A stretch of DNA of 64,000 nucleotides from Micromonospora sp. MW-13 (GCF_003434305.1 NZ_QKKX01000009.1:186001-250000), one strand, 5' to 3'; positions 40,307 through 50,308 are shown, numbered from the stretch's first letter. The notes: generated by a model from the letters alone, not told the origin. Numbers and translations: made by a program.

Positions 40307-41497
40307 TCAGGCCACCACCGGCACCGCCGAGACGTCCACCGTCTCCGGGTACTTCAGGCCGGCGCCGGTGTTGAGCACCACCACCCGCTCGCCGGCCCGG
40401 ATCCACCCGCCGGCCCGCAGGTGCCGGGCGGCGGTCAGGCAGGCCGCCCCCTCCGGGCACAGCAGCAGTCCCTCGTCGGTGCCGAAGTCCCGCAGGTCGG
40501 CCAGGATTTCCGCGTCGTCGACCGCGATCGCGGTCCCGGCGCTGGACCGCAGCGCGGCCAGGATCAGCTCGTCGCCGAGCGGGGCCGGCACGGTGATGCC
40601 GAACGCCACGGTGCGCGCGTCCGCCCACGGCTCGGCCCGGGCGGCCCCGGCGGCGAAGGCCCGGACGATCGGCGCGCAGCCGGTCGACTGCACCGCGACC
40701 AGCCGGGGCAGCTTGTCGTCGATCCAGCCCAGCTCGCGCAGCTCGTGCATCGCCTTGTGGATGCCGATCAGCCCCACCCCGCCGCCGGTCGGGTAGACGA
40801 TCACGTCGGGCACCTGCCAGCCGAGCTGCTCGACGATCTCGTATCCCATGGTCTTCTTGCCCTCCAGCCGGTAGGGCTCGCGCAGCGTGCCGGCGTCGAA
40901 GACCGCGCCGCCGGACTCGGCCACCAGTTTGGCCACGTGCCGGCCGGCGTCGCCGATCAGCCCGTCGACCAGGCGCAGGTCGCCCCCGGCGGCCAGCACC
41001 TCGCGCCGGCAGATGGTCGGCGCGTCCAGCGGCATGGCGATGGTCGCGCCGAGCCCGGCCCGGGCGGCGTACGTGGCCCAGGCCGCGCCCGCGTTGCCGT
41101 TGGTCGGCATGGCGATCCGGGTGACGCCCAGCTCCCGGGCCCGGCTCACCCCGACCGCCGCCCCCCGCGCCTTGAACGACCCCGTCGGGATCAGCCCCTC
41201 GTCCTTGACGACCAGGTCCGGGATGCCGATCCGGGCGCCGTACGACGGGACGCGCAGCAGGGGCGTCCAGCCCTCGCCCAGCGTGGTGACGTGCCGGGGG
41301 TCGGCCACCGGGAGCAGCTCGCGGTAGCGCCACAGGTCGGCCGGGCGCAGCGTGAACCGTTCCGGGGTGACCGCGTCGGCCACCGCCGCGAGGTCGTACC
41401 GGGCCAGCAGGGGCGAGCCGCACTCGCACAGGTTCTGCAACTCGCTCGCCGGGTACGCCCGCCCGCAGCGCGGGCACTCAAGGTGGGTCAGGTACAC
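40307..41497 (-). CDS. thrC: Threonine synthase (PLP-dependent)
   Basis: Threonine synthase converts O-phosphohomoserine to threonine. The 396-residue protein has PLP lysine Lys109 in PTGSFKARGA, phosphate-binding MPTNGNAGAAWATYAARAG, and a C-terminal VVVLNTGAGLKYPE. The N-terminus carries a zinc-ribbon-like set (CPRCG, then CECG), a feature of one threonine synthase subgroup. No hom or thrB is nearby, so this may be a second isozyme or a related PLP lyase. ATG 41497 is the start. It is 85 bp downstream of the ligase-like gene on the same strand. Confidence 0.85.
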   Translation of the reverse strand: MYLTHLECPRCGRAYPASELQNLCECGSPLLARYDLAAVADAVTPERFTLRPADLWRYRELLPVADPRHVTTLGEGWTPLLRVPSYGARIGIPDLVVKDEGLIPTGSFKARGAAVGVSRARELGVTRIAMPTNGNAGAAWATYAARAGLGATIAMPLDAPTICRREVLAAGGDLRLVDGLIGDAGRHVAKLVAESGGAVFDAGTLREPYRLEGKKTMGYEIVEQLGWQVPDVIVYPTGGGVGLIGIHKAMHELRELGWIDDKLPRLVAVQSTGCAPIVRAFAAGAARAEPWADARTVAFGITVPAPLGDELILAALRSSAGTAIAVDDAEILADLRDFGTDEGLLLCPEGAACLTAARHLRAGGWIRAGERVVVLNTGAGLKYPETVDVSAVPVVA

Positions 41498-41582
41498 GAT
41501 GCTCCTCGCGTCTCGGCTTCCAGCTCGGCCCCGGCTCGCGGTCCCGCCTACCCGTCCCGCCTCCCGGTGTCGGCTCGCGGTC

Positions 41583-42629
41583 TCAGTCCACGTCGATGCT
41601 CAGCCAGCGCCGGCTGCGCCGCCCCGGTTCGTACGGCGAGTCCAGCCGCTTCGCCACCACGCCGGGCAGCCCCTGCTCACCGGCGGCCCGCAGGGCGTCC
41701 GCGCCGACGCCGGGGAACCACGGCGGGGTCTGCCAGTGCGCGCCGGCCAGAGCCAGGCCGTCGAGCAGCTCCCGGCGCCGCGCGTACGGCAGGTCGGTGC
41801 TCGGCGCGCCCTCCAGCCAGAGCAGGTCGAACAGCAGGTACTGCCCGGCCGGGTCGGACCGCCTGCCGCCCGCCGGCCGGGCCGGGCGGACCCGCCCGCG
41901 CCGGTCGATGTCGACCAGCGCGCCGTCCAGGACCGCCTCCGCCGGCGCCAGCTCCTCGGCCAGCTCCCGCAGCCACGGGTACGCCCCGGTGACGTCCTCG
42001 CCGGAGCCGGCGAGCAGCCGCAGCCGGCCGCCGGAGACGTACGCCACCGCCCGCACGCCGTCCCAGCGCGGCTCGTACCCCCACTCGGCGGCGTCCCTGG
42101 GCAGCCGCGCGGCCCGGGTCGGGCGCATCGGCGCGACCAGCTCGGGCATGCTGGTCCAGCCCGGCGGGGCCGGGTCGGTGCGGCGGACCATCCAGTCCCG
42201 GCCGCCGGTGGCGAACAGCACGTACCGCCCGGCGGTCCGCTTTCCGTCGAGCACCACGACCACCTCGTCGGCGCGCCACTTCTCGCACCGGTACGTCCCG
42301 GTGTCGTGGATGATCATCTTGCCGCCGCCGTACTCGCCGGCCGGGATCTCGCCGTGGAAGTCCAGGTACTCCATCGGGTGGTCCTCGGTGTGCACGGCCA
42401 GGTGGTTGCGGCCCGGCTCCCGGGGCAGGCCGCGCGGCACCGCCCAGGAGGCGAGCACCCCCTCGTGCTCCAGCCGCAGGTCCCAGTGCAGCCGGCGGGC
42501 GTGGTGCTGCTGGATCACGAACCGGGCCCGCCGCCCGCCGCCGCCCCGGCGCGGGGGCCGCTCGGGCACCGGCTCCGGGGTCCGCTTCGCGTCCCGCCGG
42601 CGGCGGTACTCGTCCAGGCGGTCGGCCAT
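41583..42629 (-). CDS. LigD-like phosphoesterase fused to a degenerate ATP-dependent ligase domain
   Basis: The 348-residue protein combines two modules of bacterial end-joining. Residues 30-160 are a LigD 3'-phosphoesterase domain: FVIQQHHARRLHWDLRLEHEG with catalytic His and Asp, SWAVPRGLP, and HTEDHPMEYLDFHGEIPAGEYGGG. Residues 165-340 resemble an ATP-dependent ligase adenylation domain, including YLLFDLLWLEG and VVAKRLDSPY. The ligase KxDG motif reads EPRWDGVRA, so the adenylated Lys is Arg188. The ligase should therefore be inactive unless another Lys serves. No Ku or primase gene is near. ATG 42629 is chosen because the frame further up is Arg/Ala-rich without homology. Confidence 0.8.
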   Translation of the reverse strand: MADRLDEYRRRRDAKRTPEPVPERPPRRGGGGRRARFVIQQHHARRLHWDLRLEHEGVLASWAVPRGLPREPGRNHLAVHTEDHPMEYLDFHGEIPAGEYGGGKMIIHDTGTYRCEKWRADEVVVVLDGKRTAGRYVLFATGGRDWMVRRTDPAPPGWTSMPELVAPMRPTRAARLPRDAAEWGYEPRWDGVRAVAYVSGGRLRLLAGSGEDVTGAYPWLRELAEELAPAEAVLDGALVDIDRRGRVRPARPAGGRRSDPAGQYLLFDLLWLEGAPSTDLPYARRRELLDGLALAGAHWQTPPWFPGVGADALRAAGEQGLPGVVAKRLDSPYEPGRRSRRWLSIDVD

Positions 42630-42807
42630 CCCCGCATTCTCCGCCGTGCCGGCCCGCCCCGCAGCCCGCCGCCGCGCCGTCGTCGGTTCCCCGGGCGGCC
42701 CGGTGGCCCTGGCCGTCCGTTGCCGCCCGTCGTCGGCCGCCCGCCGCCGCCCGTCGGGGCGGGCCCCGGTGGGCATGGCCGGCGGGATCGGGGGTAGAAC
42801 AGCCGTC

Positions 42808-43593
42808 ATGGACAGCCTCGACCAGCCCACCGTCCTGCTCCCCGGCGACGTGCGGATGCCGTTGCTCGGCTTCGGCACCTGGCAGGCCACCGGCCAGGCG
42901 GGGTACGACGCGGTGCTCGCCGCCCTCGACGCCGGTTACCGGCACATCGACACCGCCACCATGTACGGCAACGAGGAGGAGGTGGGCCGGGCGGTCCGGG
43001 AGAGCGGGCTGCGCCGGGAGGACATCTTCATCACCACCAAGCTGCCGCCGGACCGGGTGGGCCGGGAGCGGGAGACGATCGAGGCCAGCCTCCGCGCGCT
43101 CGGCACCGACCACGTCGACCTCTGGCTGGTCCACTGGCCGCCGCCCGCGCCGGGCGACAGCATCCCCGTCTGGCGCGAGCTGCTCGCGGCCCGGGACGAG
43201 AACCTGACCCGGGCGGTCGGGGTGAGCAACTACGGCACCGCCGACATCGACGAGCTGATCCAGGCCACGGAGGAGAATCCGGCGGTCAACCAGATCCGGT
43301 GGAGCCCGTCGCTGTACGACCGGCAGCGGCACCTGGAGCACCGGGACCGGGGCGTGGTGCTGGAGGGGTACAGCCCGTTCAAGGCCAGCGACCTGTCGGA
43401 CCCGGTGCTGACCCGGATCGCCGCCGCGCACGGCGTGTCGCCGGCCCAGGTGGTGCTGCGCTGGCACGTCGACCACGAGATCGTGGTGATCCCGAAGTCG
43501 GTCACTCCGGAGCGGATCCGCGCCAACGCCGACATCTGGGGCTTCTCGCTGACCGCCGAGGAGATGCGCGACATCGACGCCCTGGGTGGCTGA
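42808..43593 (+). CDS. Aldo/keto reductase (second copy)
   Basis: The 261-residue NADPH-dependent reductase has MPLLGFGTWQ, GYRHIDTATMYGNEEE with catalytic Asp and Tyr, LVHWPPP with catalytic His, and IPKSVTPERIRAN for the adenosine phosphate. It resembles 2,5-diketo-D-gluconate reductases and is a distant paralogue of the protein at 15784. ATG 42808 fits the family N-terminus. The upstream 180 bp overlap no conserved sequence. A single gene, divergent from the LigD-like gene. Confidence 0.9.
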   Translation: MDSLDQPTVLLPGDVRMPLLGFGTWQATGQAGYDAVLAALDAGYRHIDTATMYGNEEEVGRAVRESGLRREDIFITTKLPPDRVGRERETIEASLRALGTDHVDLWLVHWPPPAPGDSIPVWRELLAARDENLTRAVGVSNYGTADIDELIQATEENPAVNQIRWSPSLYDRQRHLEHRDRGVVLEGYSPFKASDLSDPVLTRIAAAHGVSPAQVVLRWHVDHEIVVIPKSVTPERIRANADIWGFSLTAEEMRDIDALGG

Positions 43594-43915
43594 GCGGCCG
43601 GGAGAGTGGCAGCGGGACATCGGAGTGGCCGGCTAGCCGACGGGAGCGCTCCCACGTGCTGCGGACACATTCACATGCCTGAAACCTTCGCGCAACCGGG
43701 ACCGGCTCGTTTTTGCCCCGGTCCGCATTCATCGACGTGAATCACGCCCCCGGGGGTCGCCTGGCCGGCCGGGCATCCGGCCCTCCTCCGGTGATCGGCG
43801 CCGCCCTGCCGAGGGGTGGCCCGCCCCGGACGAACGGCCCTGGCGTGCGTCGATCGCACCGAGTAGTGTCTTGCCTCCAACGCGTGCCGCACCCCCTCCG
43901 GAGGCGTACACCACG

Positions 43916-45022
43916 ATGGGTGGCTCCCCCCTGCGCATTCTCGTCGTCGGTGCGGGCATCGCCGGACTGGCCGTGGCCCGGGCGCTGCGGATGGCCGGTT
44001 TCCGGCCCGACGTCACCGAGAAGCTGCCCCCGTCGGAACTCGTCGACACCGGCCTCTACCTGACCGGCAACGCGGCGCGGGCGCTGCGCCGGCTGGACCT
44101 CGACGGCCCGGTACGCCCGCTCGGGCAGGTCGTCCACCGGCAGCGCTTCCTCGACGCCTCCGGCGCCCCGCTGTGCGAGGTCGACCTGGACAACCTCTGG
44201 GCCGACGTCGGCGAGTGCCGCGCGCTGCCCTGGTCCGAGCTGTACCGGGTGCTGCTCACCGGGGCCGGCGGCGCGGTCCGGCACGGGGCCGAGGTGCGCG
44301 GGATCGAGCTGCTGCCCGCGGCCGTCGGCGTCACCTTCGCCGACGGCACCGCCGCCGAGTACGACCTGGTGGTCGGCGCGGACGGCCCCCGCTCGGCGGT
44401 GCGTTCCCTGGCCGCGCTGGGCGGGCCGTCCCGGCCGGCCGGCCAGGTGGTCTACCGGGCCGTCGTCCGGGGCGGCCCCCGGATCGACGAGTGGACCGCG
44501 CTGCTCGGCCAGCGGGCCGGCTTCCTCGTCGTGCCGCTGGGCGCCGGGCGGCTCTACTGCTCTGCCGACGAGGCGGGCACGGTGCCGCCGGCCGATCCGT
44601 CGGCCCGGCTCCGCGAGCTGTTCGGCGGGTACGGCGGGCCGGTGCCGGAGGTGCTGGAGGTGCTGGAACGGGTGCACGTCGGCACCACCGAGGAGGTCGA
44701 GCTGGGGCGCTGGTCCCGGGGGCGGGTGCTGCTCGTCGGCGACGCAGCCCACGCCACCGCCCCGACCCTGTCCCAGGGGGCGGCCATGGCGCTGGAGGAC
44801 GCCGTGGTGCTCGCCGACTCGCTGACGTCGGCCGACACCGTCGAGGCGGCCCTGGTGGCGTACGAGAGTCGCCGCCGTCCGCGTACCCGGTGGGTGCGGG
44901 ACCGGACCCGGGACCGCAACCGGACGCGCGACGTGCCGCCGGCGCTGCGCGACCCGCTGCTGCGCGGGCGCGGCGGGCGGATCTTCGGCGAGCACTACCG
45001 GTTGTTGGTCGGCCCGCTGTGA
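43916..45022 (+). CDS. FAD-dependent monooxygenase
   Basis: The 368-residue protein is a p-hydroxybenzoate-hydroxylase-fold monooxygenase. It has the dinucleotide loop ILVVGAGIAGLAVARALRMAG at residues 8-28, DLVVGADGPRSAVR mid-way, and GRVLLVGDAAHATAPTLSQG near residue 280, all standard flavin contacts. A C-terminal Arg-rich helix follows. The substrate is unknown; such enzymes hydroxylate aromatics or tailor secondary metabolites. ATG 43916 has CCGGAGG at 43899-43905, nine bases upstream. It stands alone 141 bp before ctaD. Confidence 0.9.
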   Translation: MGGSPLRILVVGAGIAGLAVARALRMAGFRPDVTEKLPPSELVDTGLYLTGNAARALRRLDLDGPVRPLGQVVHRQRFLDASGAPLCEVDLDNLWADVGECRALPWSELYRVLLTGAGGAVRHGAEVRGIELLPAAVGVTFADGTAAEYDLVVGADGPRSAVRSLAALGGPSRPAGQVVYRAVVRGGPRIDEWTALLGQRAGFLVVPLGAGRLYCSADEAGTVPPADPSARLRELFGGYGGPVPEVLEVLERVHVGTTEEVELGRWSRGRVLLVGDAAHATAPTLSQGAAMALEDAVVLADSLTSADTVEAALVAYESRRRPRTRWVRDRTRDRNRTRDVPPALRDPLLRGRGGRIFGEHYRLLVGPL

Positions 45023-45162
45023 GGGTTCGGCCGCGGCGGCGGCAATCGTAGCCGGCCACCCCACGCGGCACCCCCACCTGCCGGGGACTATCCTCCTTGC
45101 GGATGACGGCTCGCAGATCACCACGCGTGCCGAGCGGGACAACCCAGAACCGGAGGCCACTC

Positions 45163-46920
45163 GTGACCACCGTCGCACCCAAGCCGGTCGTGACCCGGCC
45201 CTGGCCGGTCCGAGAGCCGGTCAAGGGGTCGGCATTCGCGCGGCTGCTGCGCACCACGGACGCGAAGCAGATCGGGATCATGTACATGGTCACCGCGTTC
45301 GCGTTCTTCATGATCGGCGGCCTGATGGCGCTGATCATGCGGGCCGAGCTGGCCCGCCCCGGGCTGCAGTTCCTGTCGCCCGAGCAGTACAACCAGCTGT
45401 TCACCATGCACGGCACGATCATGCTGCTGTTCTTCGCGACGCCGATCGTGTTCGCCTTCGCGAACTACGTGGTGCCGCTGCAGATCGGCGCCCCGGACGT
45501 GTCGTTCCCCCGGCTGAACGCCTTCGCCTACTGGCTCTACCTGTTCGGCGGCACGATGGCGACCGCCGGTTTCGTCACCCCGGGCGGCGCCGCCGACTTC
45601 GGCTGGACGGCGTACACCCCGCTGAGCACGGCCGAGCACTCGCCGGGCGTCGGCGCCAACATGTGGGTCGTCGGCCTGGCCGTCTCCGGTCTGGGCACGA
45701 TCCTCGGCGCGGTGAACCTGATCACCACGATCCTGACCCTGCGCGCCCCCGGCATGACCATGTTCCGGATGCCGATCTTCACCTGGAACATGCTGGTCAC
45801 CAGCCTGCTGGCGATCCTGATCTTCCCGCTGCTGGCCGCCGCGCTGTTCGCGCTCGCCGCGGACCGGCTGCTCGGCGCGCACGTGTACGACCCCGCCACC
45901 GGCGGGCCGATGCTGTGGCAGCACCTCTTCTGGTTCTTCGGCCACCCTGAGGTGTACATCATCGCGTTGCCGTTCTTCGGCATCATCTCCGAGATCATTC
46001 CGGTCTTCTCCCGCAAGCCGATCTTCGGCTACAAGGGCTTGGTCGCCGCGACCATCGCCATCGCCGCCCTGTCGATGAGCGTGTGGGCGCACCACATGTT
46101 CGCCACCGGCCAGGTGCTGCTGCCGTTCTTCAGCTTCCTGAGCTACCTGATCGCCGTTCCGACCGGGATGAAGTTCTTCAACTGGATCGGCACCATGTGG
46201 CGGGGCCAGATCACCTTCGAGACGCCGATGCTGTTCTCCATCGGCTTCCTGGTGACCTTCCTCTTCGGTGGCCTCACCGGCGTGCTGCTGGCCAGCCCGC
46301 CGCTGGACTTCCACCTGCACGACTCGTACTTCGTGGTGGCGCACTTCCACTACGTGCTCTTCGGCACGATCGTGTTCGCCGTGTTCGCCGGGATCTACTT
46401 CTGGTTCCCGAAGATGTTCGGCCGGATGCTCGACGAGCGGCTGGGCAAGATCCACTTCTGGCTGACGATGATCGGCTTCCACACCACGTTCCTGGTGCAG
46501 CACTGGGTGGGCAACGAGGGCATGCCACGTCGGTACGCCGACTACCTGCCCACCGACGGCTTCACCACGCTGAATATGATCTCCACGATCGGCGCGTTCA
46601 TCACCGGTATCTCGACCCTGCCGTTCATCTGGAACTGCTGGAAGTCGTACAAGACCGGCCCGGTGGTCGAGGTCGACGACCCGTGGGGTCACGGCAACTC
46701 GCTGGAGTGGGCGACCAGCTCGCCGCCCCCGCTGCGCAACTTCGACCGGATGCCGCGGATCCGCTCCGAGCGCCCGGCGTTCGACGCGAAGTTCCCGGAG
46801 CTGGCCGCCGGCCAGAGCCTGGCCGGACCGCCCGAGGGCGGCGCCAAGCTGCTGACCAGCGAGGCCAACGGGGGCGCCAGCTACCAGGAGGACACCGCCG
46901 GGAACCTCGACCAGCGCTGA
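45163..46920 (+). CDS. ctaD: Cytochrome c oxidase subunit I
   Basis: The catalytic subunit of aa3-type cytochrome oxidase reduces O2 and pumps protons. The 585-residue protein has twelve hydrophobic segments and the metal ligands: TMHGTIMLL for haem a, [10 protein letters not shown] with the His-Tyr cross-link, [10 protein letters not shown] for CuB, and [11 protein letters not shown] for the a3 and a haems. GTG 45163 is chosen over an upstream frame because CGGAGG ends six bases before it. Other oxidase subunits are absent from the window, as often for ctaD in actinobacteria, where it lies apart from ctaCEF. A strong hairpin follows. Confidence 0.95.
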   Translation: MTTVAPKPVVTRPWPVREPVKGSAFARLLRTTDAKQIGIMYMVTAFAFFMIGGLMALIMRAELARPGLQFLSPEQYNQLFTMHGTIMLLFFATPIVFAFANYVVPLQIGAPDVSFPRLNAFAYWLYLFGGTMATAGFVTPGGAADFGWTAYTPLSTAEHSPGVGANMWVVGLAVSGLGTILGAVNLITTILTLRAPGMTMFRMPIFTWNMLVTSLLAILIFPLLAAALFALAADRLLGAHVYDPATGGPMLWQHLFWFFGHPEVYIIALPFFGIISEIIPVFSRKPIFGYKGLVAATIAIAALSMSVWAHHMFATGQVLLPFFSFLSYLIAVPTGMKFFNWIGTMWRGQITFETPMLFSIGFLVTFLFGGLTGVLLASPPLDFHLHDSYFVVAHFHYVLFGTIVFAVFAGIYFWFPKMFGRMLDERLGKIHFWLTMIGFHTTFLVQHWVGNEGMPRRYADYLPTDGFTTLNMISTIGAFITGISTLPFIWNCWKSYKTGPVVEVDDPWGHGNSLEWATSSPPPLRNFDRMPRIRSERPAFDAKFPELAAGQSLAGPPEGGAKLLTSEANGGASYQEDTAGNLDQR

Positions 46921-46938
46921 CCCACACCGCACCGTACG

Positions 46939-46973
46939 ACGGGCGCCGCACCCCATCGGGGTACGGCGCCCGT
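46939..46973. terminator. Hairpin terminator after ctaD
   Basis: ACGGGCGCCG (46939-46948) pairs with CGGCGCCCGT (46964-46973); the loop contains an inner CCCC/GGGG pairing. It lies 18 bp after the ctaD stop and 37 bp from the convergent MFS stop. Confidence 0.75.
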
Positions 46974-47010
46974 CGCTTGGCGCGACCCGCCGTCCCGGCC
47001 GGGTGGGGCG

Positions 47011-48312
47011 TCACGGCTTGCCGGATGTCGTGGCTTCCGGGGCGGGAGTGGGCGCGACGTGCGGGACATGAAGTTGATCAGGCCGGGCCAGCTCGGCGCC
47101 CAGGCCCGGGGCGCCCAGGCCCGGGGCGGCCGGGGCCGGGGCGGGGGTGCGCCGGTGCCGCAGCTCGGCGGGGAGCACGGCGGCGGCGACCAGCAGGCCG
47201 ATCGCGCCGGTCACCACGAACCCCCACCAGGGCGCGGAGGCGTCGATCACCGCACCGGCCAGCGGGGCGCCCAGCGCGATGCCCACGGTCACCGCGGAGC
47301 CGTGCAGGCCCATCGCCTCACCGCGCACGCCGGCCGGGACCAGCCGGCTGACCGCGTCGGCGGTGGCGGCGAGGGCCGGTGCGCAGAGCATGCCGGCCGG
47401 GACCAGCGCCAGGCTGAGCAGCCACCAGTGCCCGCCGCCCAGCCCGACCGGGAGGGTGCAGAGGCTGAGCGCGGCCACCAGCGCCAGCGGGGACACCTGC
47501 CGGCTGACCGCGCCGTACGCGAAGCCGCCGACCAGCGAGGCGACCGCCCACGCGGCGAGCACCGCGCCCGTCCAGCCGACCTCGCCGCCGGCCCGCAGCA
47601 CGGCGACCACCGCGACGTCGGTGCCGCCCAGCACCAGCGTGGCGGCGAGGCTGGCCACCAGCACGGCGACCAGCCGGGCCGTCAGCCACTCCCGGCGGGG
47701 CACCCGGCGATGCTCGCGGGGCGGCTCGTCGGCGGCGCGGGTGGGCGGGTTCAGCAGCCAGAGGGCGGTGCCGGCGGCGACGATGCCGGCGCCGACCGCG
47801 TACAGGGTGAACCGGGCGGACACGGCGGTGGACAGCGCCACGGCGAGGGCCGGGCCGACCATGAACGACAGCTCCACCGACATCGAGTCCAGCGCGTACG
47901 CCGGGCGACGCCGCTGCGGCGGCACCAGCGCCGCGATCGACTGCCGGATCACCGAGAAGATGGGCAGGGCGAGCAGCCCGGCGACGAACGCGGCCGGCAG
48001 CAGCACCGGATAGGGCAGCGCCGGCGCGGTGGACCAGAAGATGCCCTCGGCGACGGTGGTCAGGGCGAGCACCGGGCGCAGGCCGTGCCGGTCCACCAGC
48101 CGGCCGAGCAGCGGGCCGCCCAGCGCCGCGCCCACGGTGGTGGCCGCCCCGACCAGGCCGGCCGCGCCGTACCCCCGGCCGAGGTCGAACACCACGTAGA
48201 AGGTGACGGTCACCCCGGTCGCGGTGAGCGGGACGCGGGCGAGCACCGACACCAGCAGCAACGACCGGAGACCCGGCAGGGCGAGCACCTGCCGGTAAGG
48301 CTTCATGTTCAT
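47011..48312 (-). CDS. MFS transporter
   Basis: The 433-residue protein has twelve predicted membrane helices in two halves and the signature loop GPLLGRLVDRHGLRP after helix 2, typical of the major facilitator superfamily. Helices after the middle loop (EHRRVPRREW) repeat the layout. The C-terminal 40 residues are Ala/Pro-rich. The family suggests drug or metabolite efflux, without a known substrate. ATG 48312 is preferred because GGAGG lies eleven bases upstream; a second ATG two codons later is possible. It is followed on the same strand, after 65 bp upstream, by pncA, but shared transcription is not evident. Confidence 0.9.
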   Translation of the reverse strand: MNMKPYRQVLALPGLRSLLLVSVLARVPLTATGVTVTFYVVFDLGRGYGAAGLVGAATTVGAALGGPLLGRLVDRHGLRPVLALTTVAEGIFWSTAPALPYPVLLPAAFVAGLLALPIFSVIRQSIAALVPPQRRRPAYALDSMSVELSFMVGPALAVALSTAVSARFTLYAVGAGIVAAGTALWLLNPPTRAADEPPREHRRVPRREWLTARLVAVLVASLAATLVLGGTDVAVVAVLRAGGEVGWTGAVLAAWAVASLVGGFAYGAVSRQVSPLALVAALSLCTLPVGLGGGHWWLLSLALVPAGMLCAPALAATADAVSRLVPAGVRGEAMGLHGSAVTVGIALGAPLAGAVIDASAPWWGFVVTGAIGLLVAAAVLPAELRHRRTPAPAPAAPGLGAPGLGAELARPDQLHVPHVAPTPAPEATTSGKP

Positions 48313-48377
48313 GACGGTCCGTACCTCCGGGCGTCATCCTCGACCCCGGGTGCGACACCCGCCAGCGGTTTACCGCC

Positions 48378-48959
48378 TCAGGCGGCCCGGATCACCGGCT
48401 GTCCGTGCATGGCCACCCCGGCGCCGTCGAACGCGCGCAGCGCGACGTCCAGCGTCTCCGGCGCCACGGCGGCGGTCAGGTCGAGCAGCACGGTGGTGGC
48501 GAACCCCTCCCGGGCGGCGTCCAGCGCGGTGGCCCGGACGCAGTGGTCGGTGGCGATGCCGACCAGGTCGACCCGGTCCACCCCCCGGGCGCGCAGCCAG
48601 TCGGCCAGGCACTCGCCGTCGTCGGCGTGCCCCTCGAAGCCGGAGTACGCCGCCGCGTGCTCGCCCTTGTGGAAGATCGCCTCGACCCGGTCGGTGGTCA
48701 GCTCCGGGTGGAACTCCGAGCCGGCGGTGCCGACGACGCAGTGCACCGGCCAGGAGTCGACGTAGTCCGGCGGGTCGCCGAAGTGCGCGCCCGGGTCCAC
48801 GTGGTAGTCCTTCGTCGCCACCACGTGGTCCCAGCGGTCGGGCTCGGCGGCGAGCAGCCGGGAGATCCCGGCGGCGACGCCCGCCCCGCCGGCCACCGCG
48901 AGGGACCCGCCCTCGCAGAAGTCGTTCTGCACGTCGACGATGATCAGCGCGTTGGCCAT
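48378..48959 (-). CDS. pncA: Nicotinamidase
   Basis: Nicotinamidase hydrolyses nicotinamide to nicotinate for NAD salvage. The 193-residue enzyme shows the triad Asp9 (IIVDVQNDF), Lys98 (IFHKGEH) and Cys140 (GIATDHCVRAT). The metal site has Asp51 and His53 in TKDYHVD, plus the later His73 region. Its homologue in mycobacteria also activates pyrazinamide. The downstream neighbour on the coding strand is separate, but pncB lies 46 bp upstream on the same strand, so the two form a salvage operon with pncB first. Confidence 0.95.
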   Translation of the reverse strand: MANALIIVDVQNDFCEGGSLAVAGGAGVAAGISRLLAAEPDRWDHVVATKDYHVDPGAHFGDPPDYVDSWPVHCVVGTAGSEFHPELTTDRVEAIFHKGEHAAAYSGFEGHADDGECLADWLRARGVDRVDLVGIATDHCVRATALDAAREGFATTVLLDLTAAVAPETLDVALRAFDGAGVAMHGQPVIRAA

Positions 48960-49005
48960 GTCAGGGGTGCTCCTTCGCGGTGCGGGTGAGCCGGCGGGCG
49001 GCGGG

Positions 49006-50292
49006 TCAGCCGGCGGGGACGACGGTCACCGGGATCGCCGGGTCGCCGGCGGAGAGCTTCAGGCCCTCCCACGGGATCGAGATCAGGCACTGTCGCAGGT
49101 GCTCCCGGGACTCGTCCAGCGTCGGCAGGTCGACCGGCTCGCCGCCGGCCACGTACGACTGCTGGAGCAGCCGGTCGTGCGGCTGCCGGTCGGGCACGCC
49201 CTGCGGGACGACGACCTCCTCGGTCGCGGTGCCGGTCGGCTTGTGCCGGCGGACGGCCACCTTCCGGCCGCCGATGGTGGCCTTGTGCTCCGAGCGCTTC
49301 ACCACCGGCCGCCCCGCCACCTCGACCAGCTTGTAGACCAGGCAGGCGGTGGGCGCACCGGAGCCGGTGACCACGGCCGTGCCCGCGCCGTACATGTCGA
49401 CCGGCTCGGCGGCGAGCGTGGCGATGGCGTACTCGTCGAGGTCGCCGGAGACGATGATCTTCGTCTCGGTGGCGCCGAGGGAGTCGAGCAGTTCGCGGGA
49501 CTGCTGGGCGATCACCGTCAGGTCGCCGGAGTCGATCCGGACCGCGCGCAGCTCCGGCCCCGCGACCTCGATCGCGTTGCGGATGCCCTGGCTGATGTCG
49601 TACGTGTCGACCAGCAGCGTGGTGTCCTTGCCCAGCGTGGCGACCTGCGAGGCGAACGCCGCCCGCTCGTCGCCGTGCAGCAGGGTGAACGCGTGCGCGG
49701 CGGTGCCGGCGGTGGGGATGCCGTACCGCTCGCCGGCGGCCAGGTTCGAGGTGAACCGGAACCCGGCCAGGTACGCGGCCCGCGCCGCGGCGACCGCCGC
49801 CTCCTCGTGGGCCCGCCGGGCGCCCATCTCGATCACCGCCCGGCCCCGGGCCGCGGTGACCATCCGGGCGGCCGCCGCGGCCACCGCGCAGTCGTGGTTG
49901 AGCACCGACAGCACCAGCGTCTCCAGCACCACGCACTCGGCGAAGCCACCGGAGACGGTGAGGATGGGGGAGCCGGGAAAGAACAGCTCGCCCTCGGCGT
50001 ACCCGTCGATGTCGCCGGTGAAGTGGTAACCGGCCAGCCACTCGGCGGCGGCGGCGTCGACCACCCCGGCGCGGCGCAGGAAGTCGACCTCGTCGGCCGA
50101 GAAGCGGAAGTCGCGGATCAGGTCGATCAGCCGGGCGGTGCCGGCGACCACACCGTACCGGCGCCCGGTGGGCAGCCGGCGGCTGAAGACCTCGAAGACG
50201 CACGGGCGGTCGGCGGTGCCGTCGCGCAGGGCGGCGCTGACCATCGTCAGCTCGTAGTGGTCGGTCAGCAGCGCGGGGCGAAAGGTGCTCAC
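49006..50292 (-). CDS. pncB: Nicotinate phosphoribosyltransferase
   Basis: The enzyme joins nicotinate to phosphoribosyl pyrophosphate to give nicotinate mononucleotide, using the product of the adjacent pncA. The 428-residue protein begins ALLTDHYELTMVSAALRDG, followed by FEVFSRRLPTGRRYGV, and has IEMGARRAHEEAA in the middle and VSGDLDEYAI near the phosphoribosyl site. GTG 50292 (GTGAGCACC) begins the family N-terminus. It is the first gene of the pncB-pncA operon and lies only 16 bp downstream of the LuxR regulator, so the three may be one transcript. Confidence 0.95.
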   Translation of the reverse strand: MSTFRPALLTDHYELTMVSAALRDGTADRPCVFEVFSRRLPTGRRYGVVAGTARLIDLIRDFRFSADEVDFLRRAGVVDAAAAEWLAGYHFTGDIDGYAEGELFFPGSPILTVSGGFAECVVLETLVLSVLNHDCAVAAAAARMVTAARGRAVIEMGARRAHEEAAVAAARAAYLAGFRFTSNLAAGERYGIPTAGTAAHAFTLLHGDERAAFASQVATLGKDTTLLVDTYDISQGIRNAIEVAGPELRAVRIDSGDLTVIAQQSRELLDSLGATETKIIVSGDLDEYAIATLAAEPVDMYGAGTAVVTGSGAPTACLVYKLVEVAGRPVVKRSEHKATIGGRKVAVRRHKPTGTATEEVVVPQGVPDRQPHDRLLQQSYVAGGEPVDLPTLDESREHLRQCLISIPWEGLKLSAGDPAIPVTVVPAG

Positions 50293-50308
50293 CTGCCCAG
50301 CCTAGAGT

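Noticed and set aside
38259-41477. A 1072-codon open frame on the minus strand spanning the GH15 hydrolase and threonine synthase
   Set aside because: It covers two well-recognised genes in other frames and has an Arg/Pro/Gly composition with no motif.
38555-41992. A 1145-codon open frame on the plus strand
   Set aside because: It overlaps three recognised genes out of frame; low-complexity composition marks it as a shadow.
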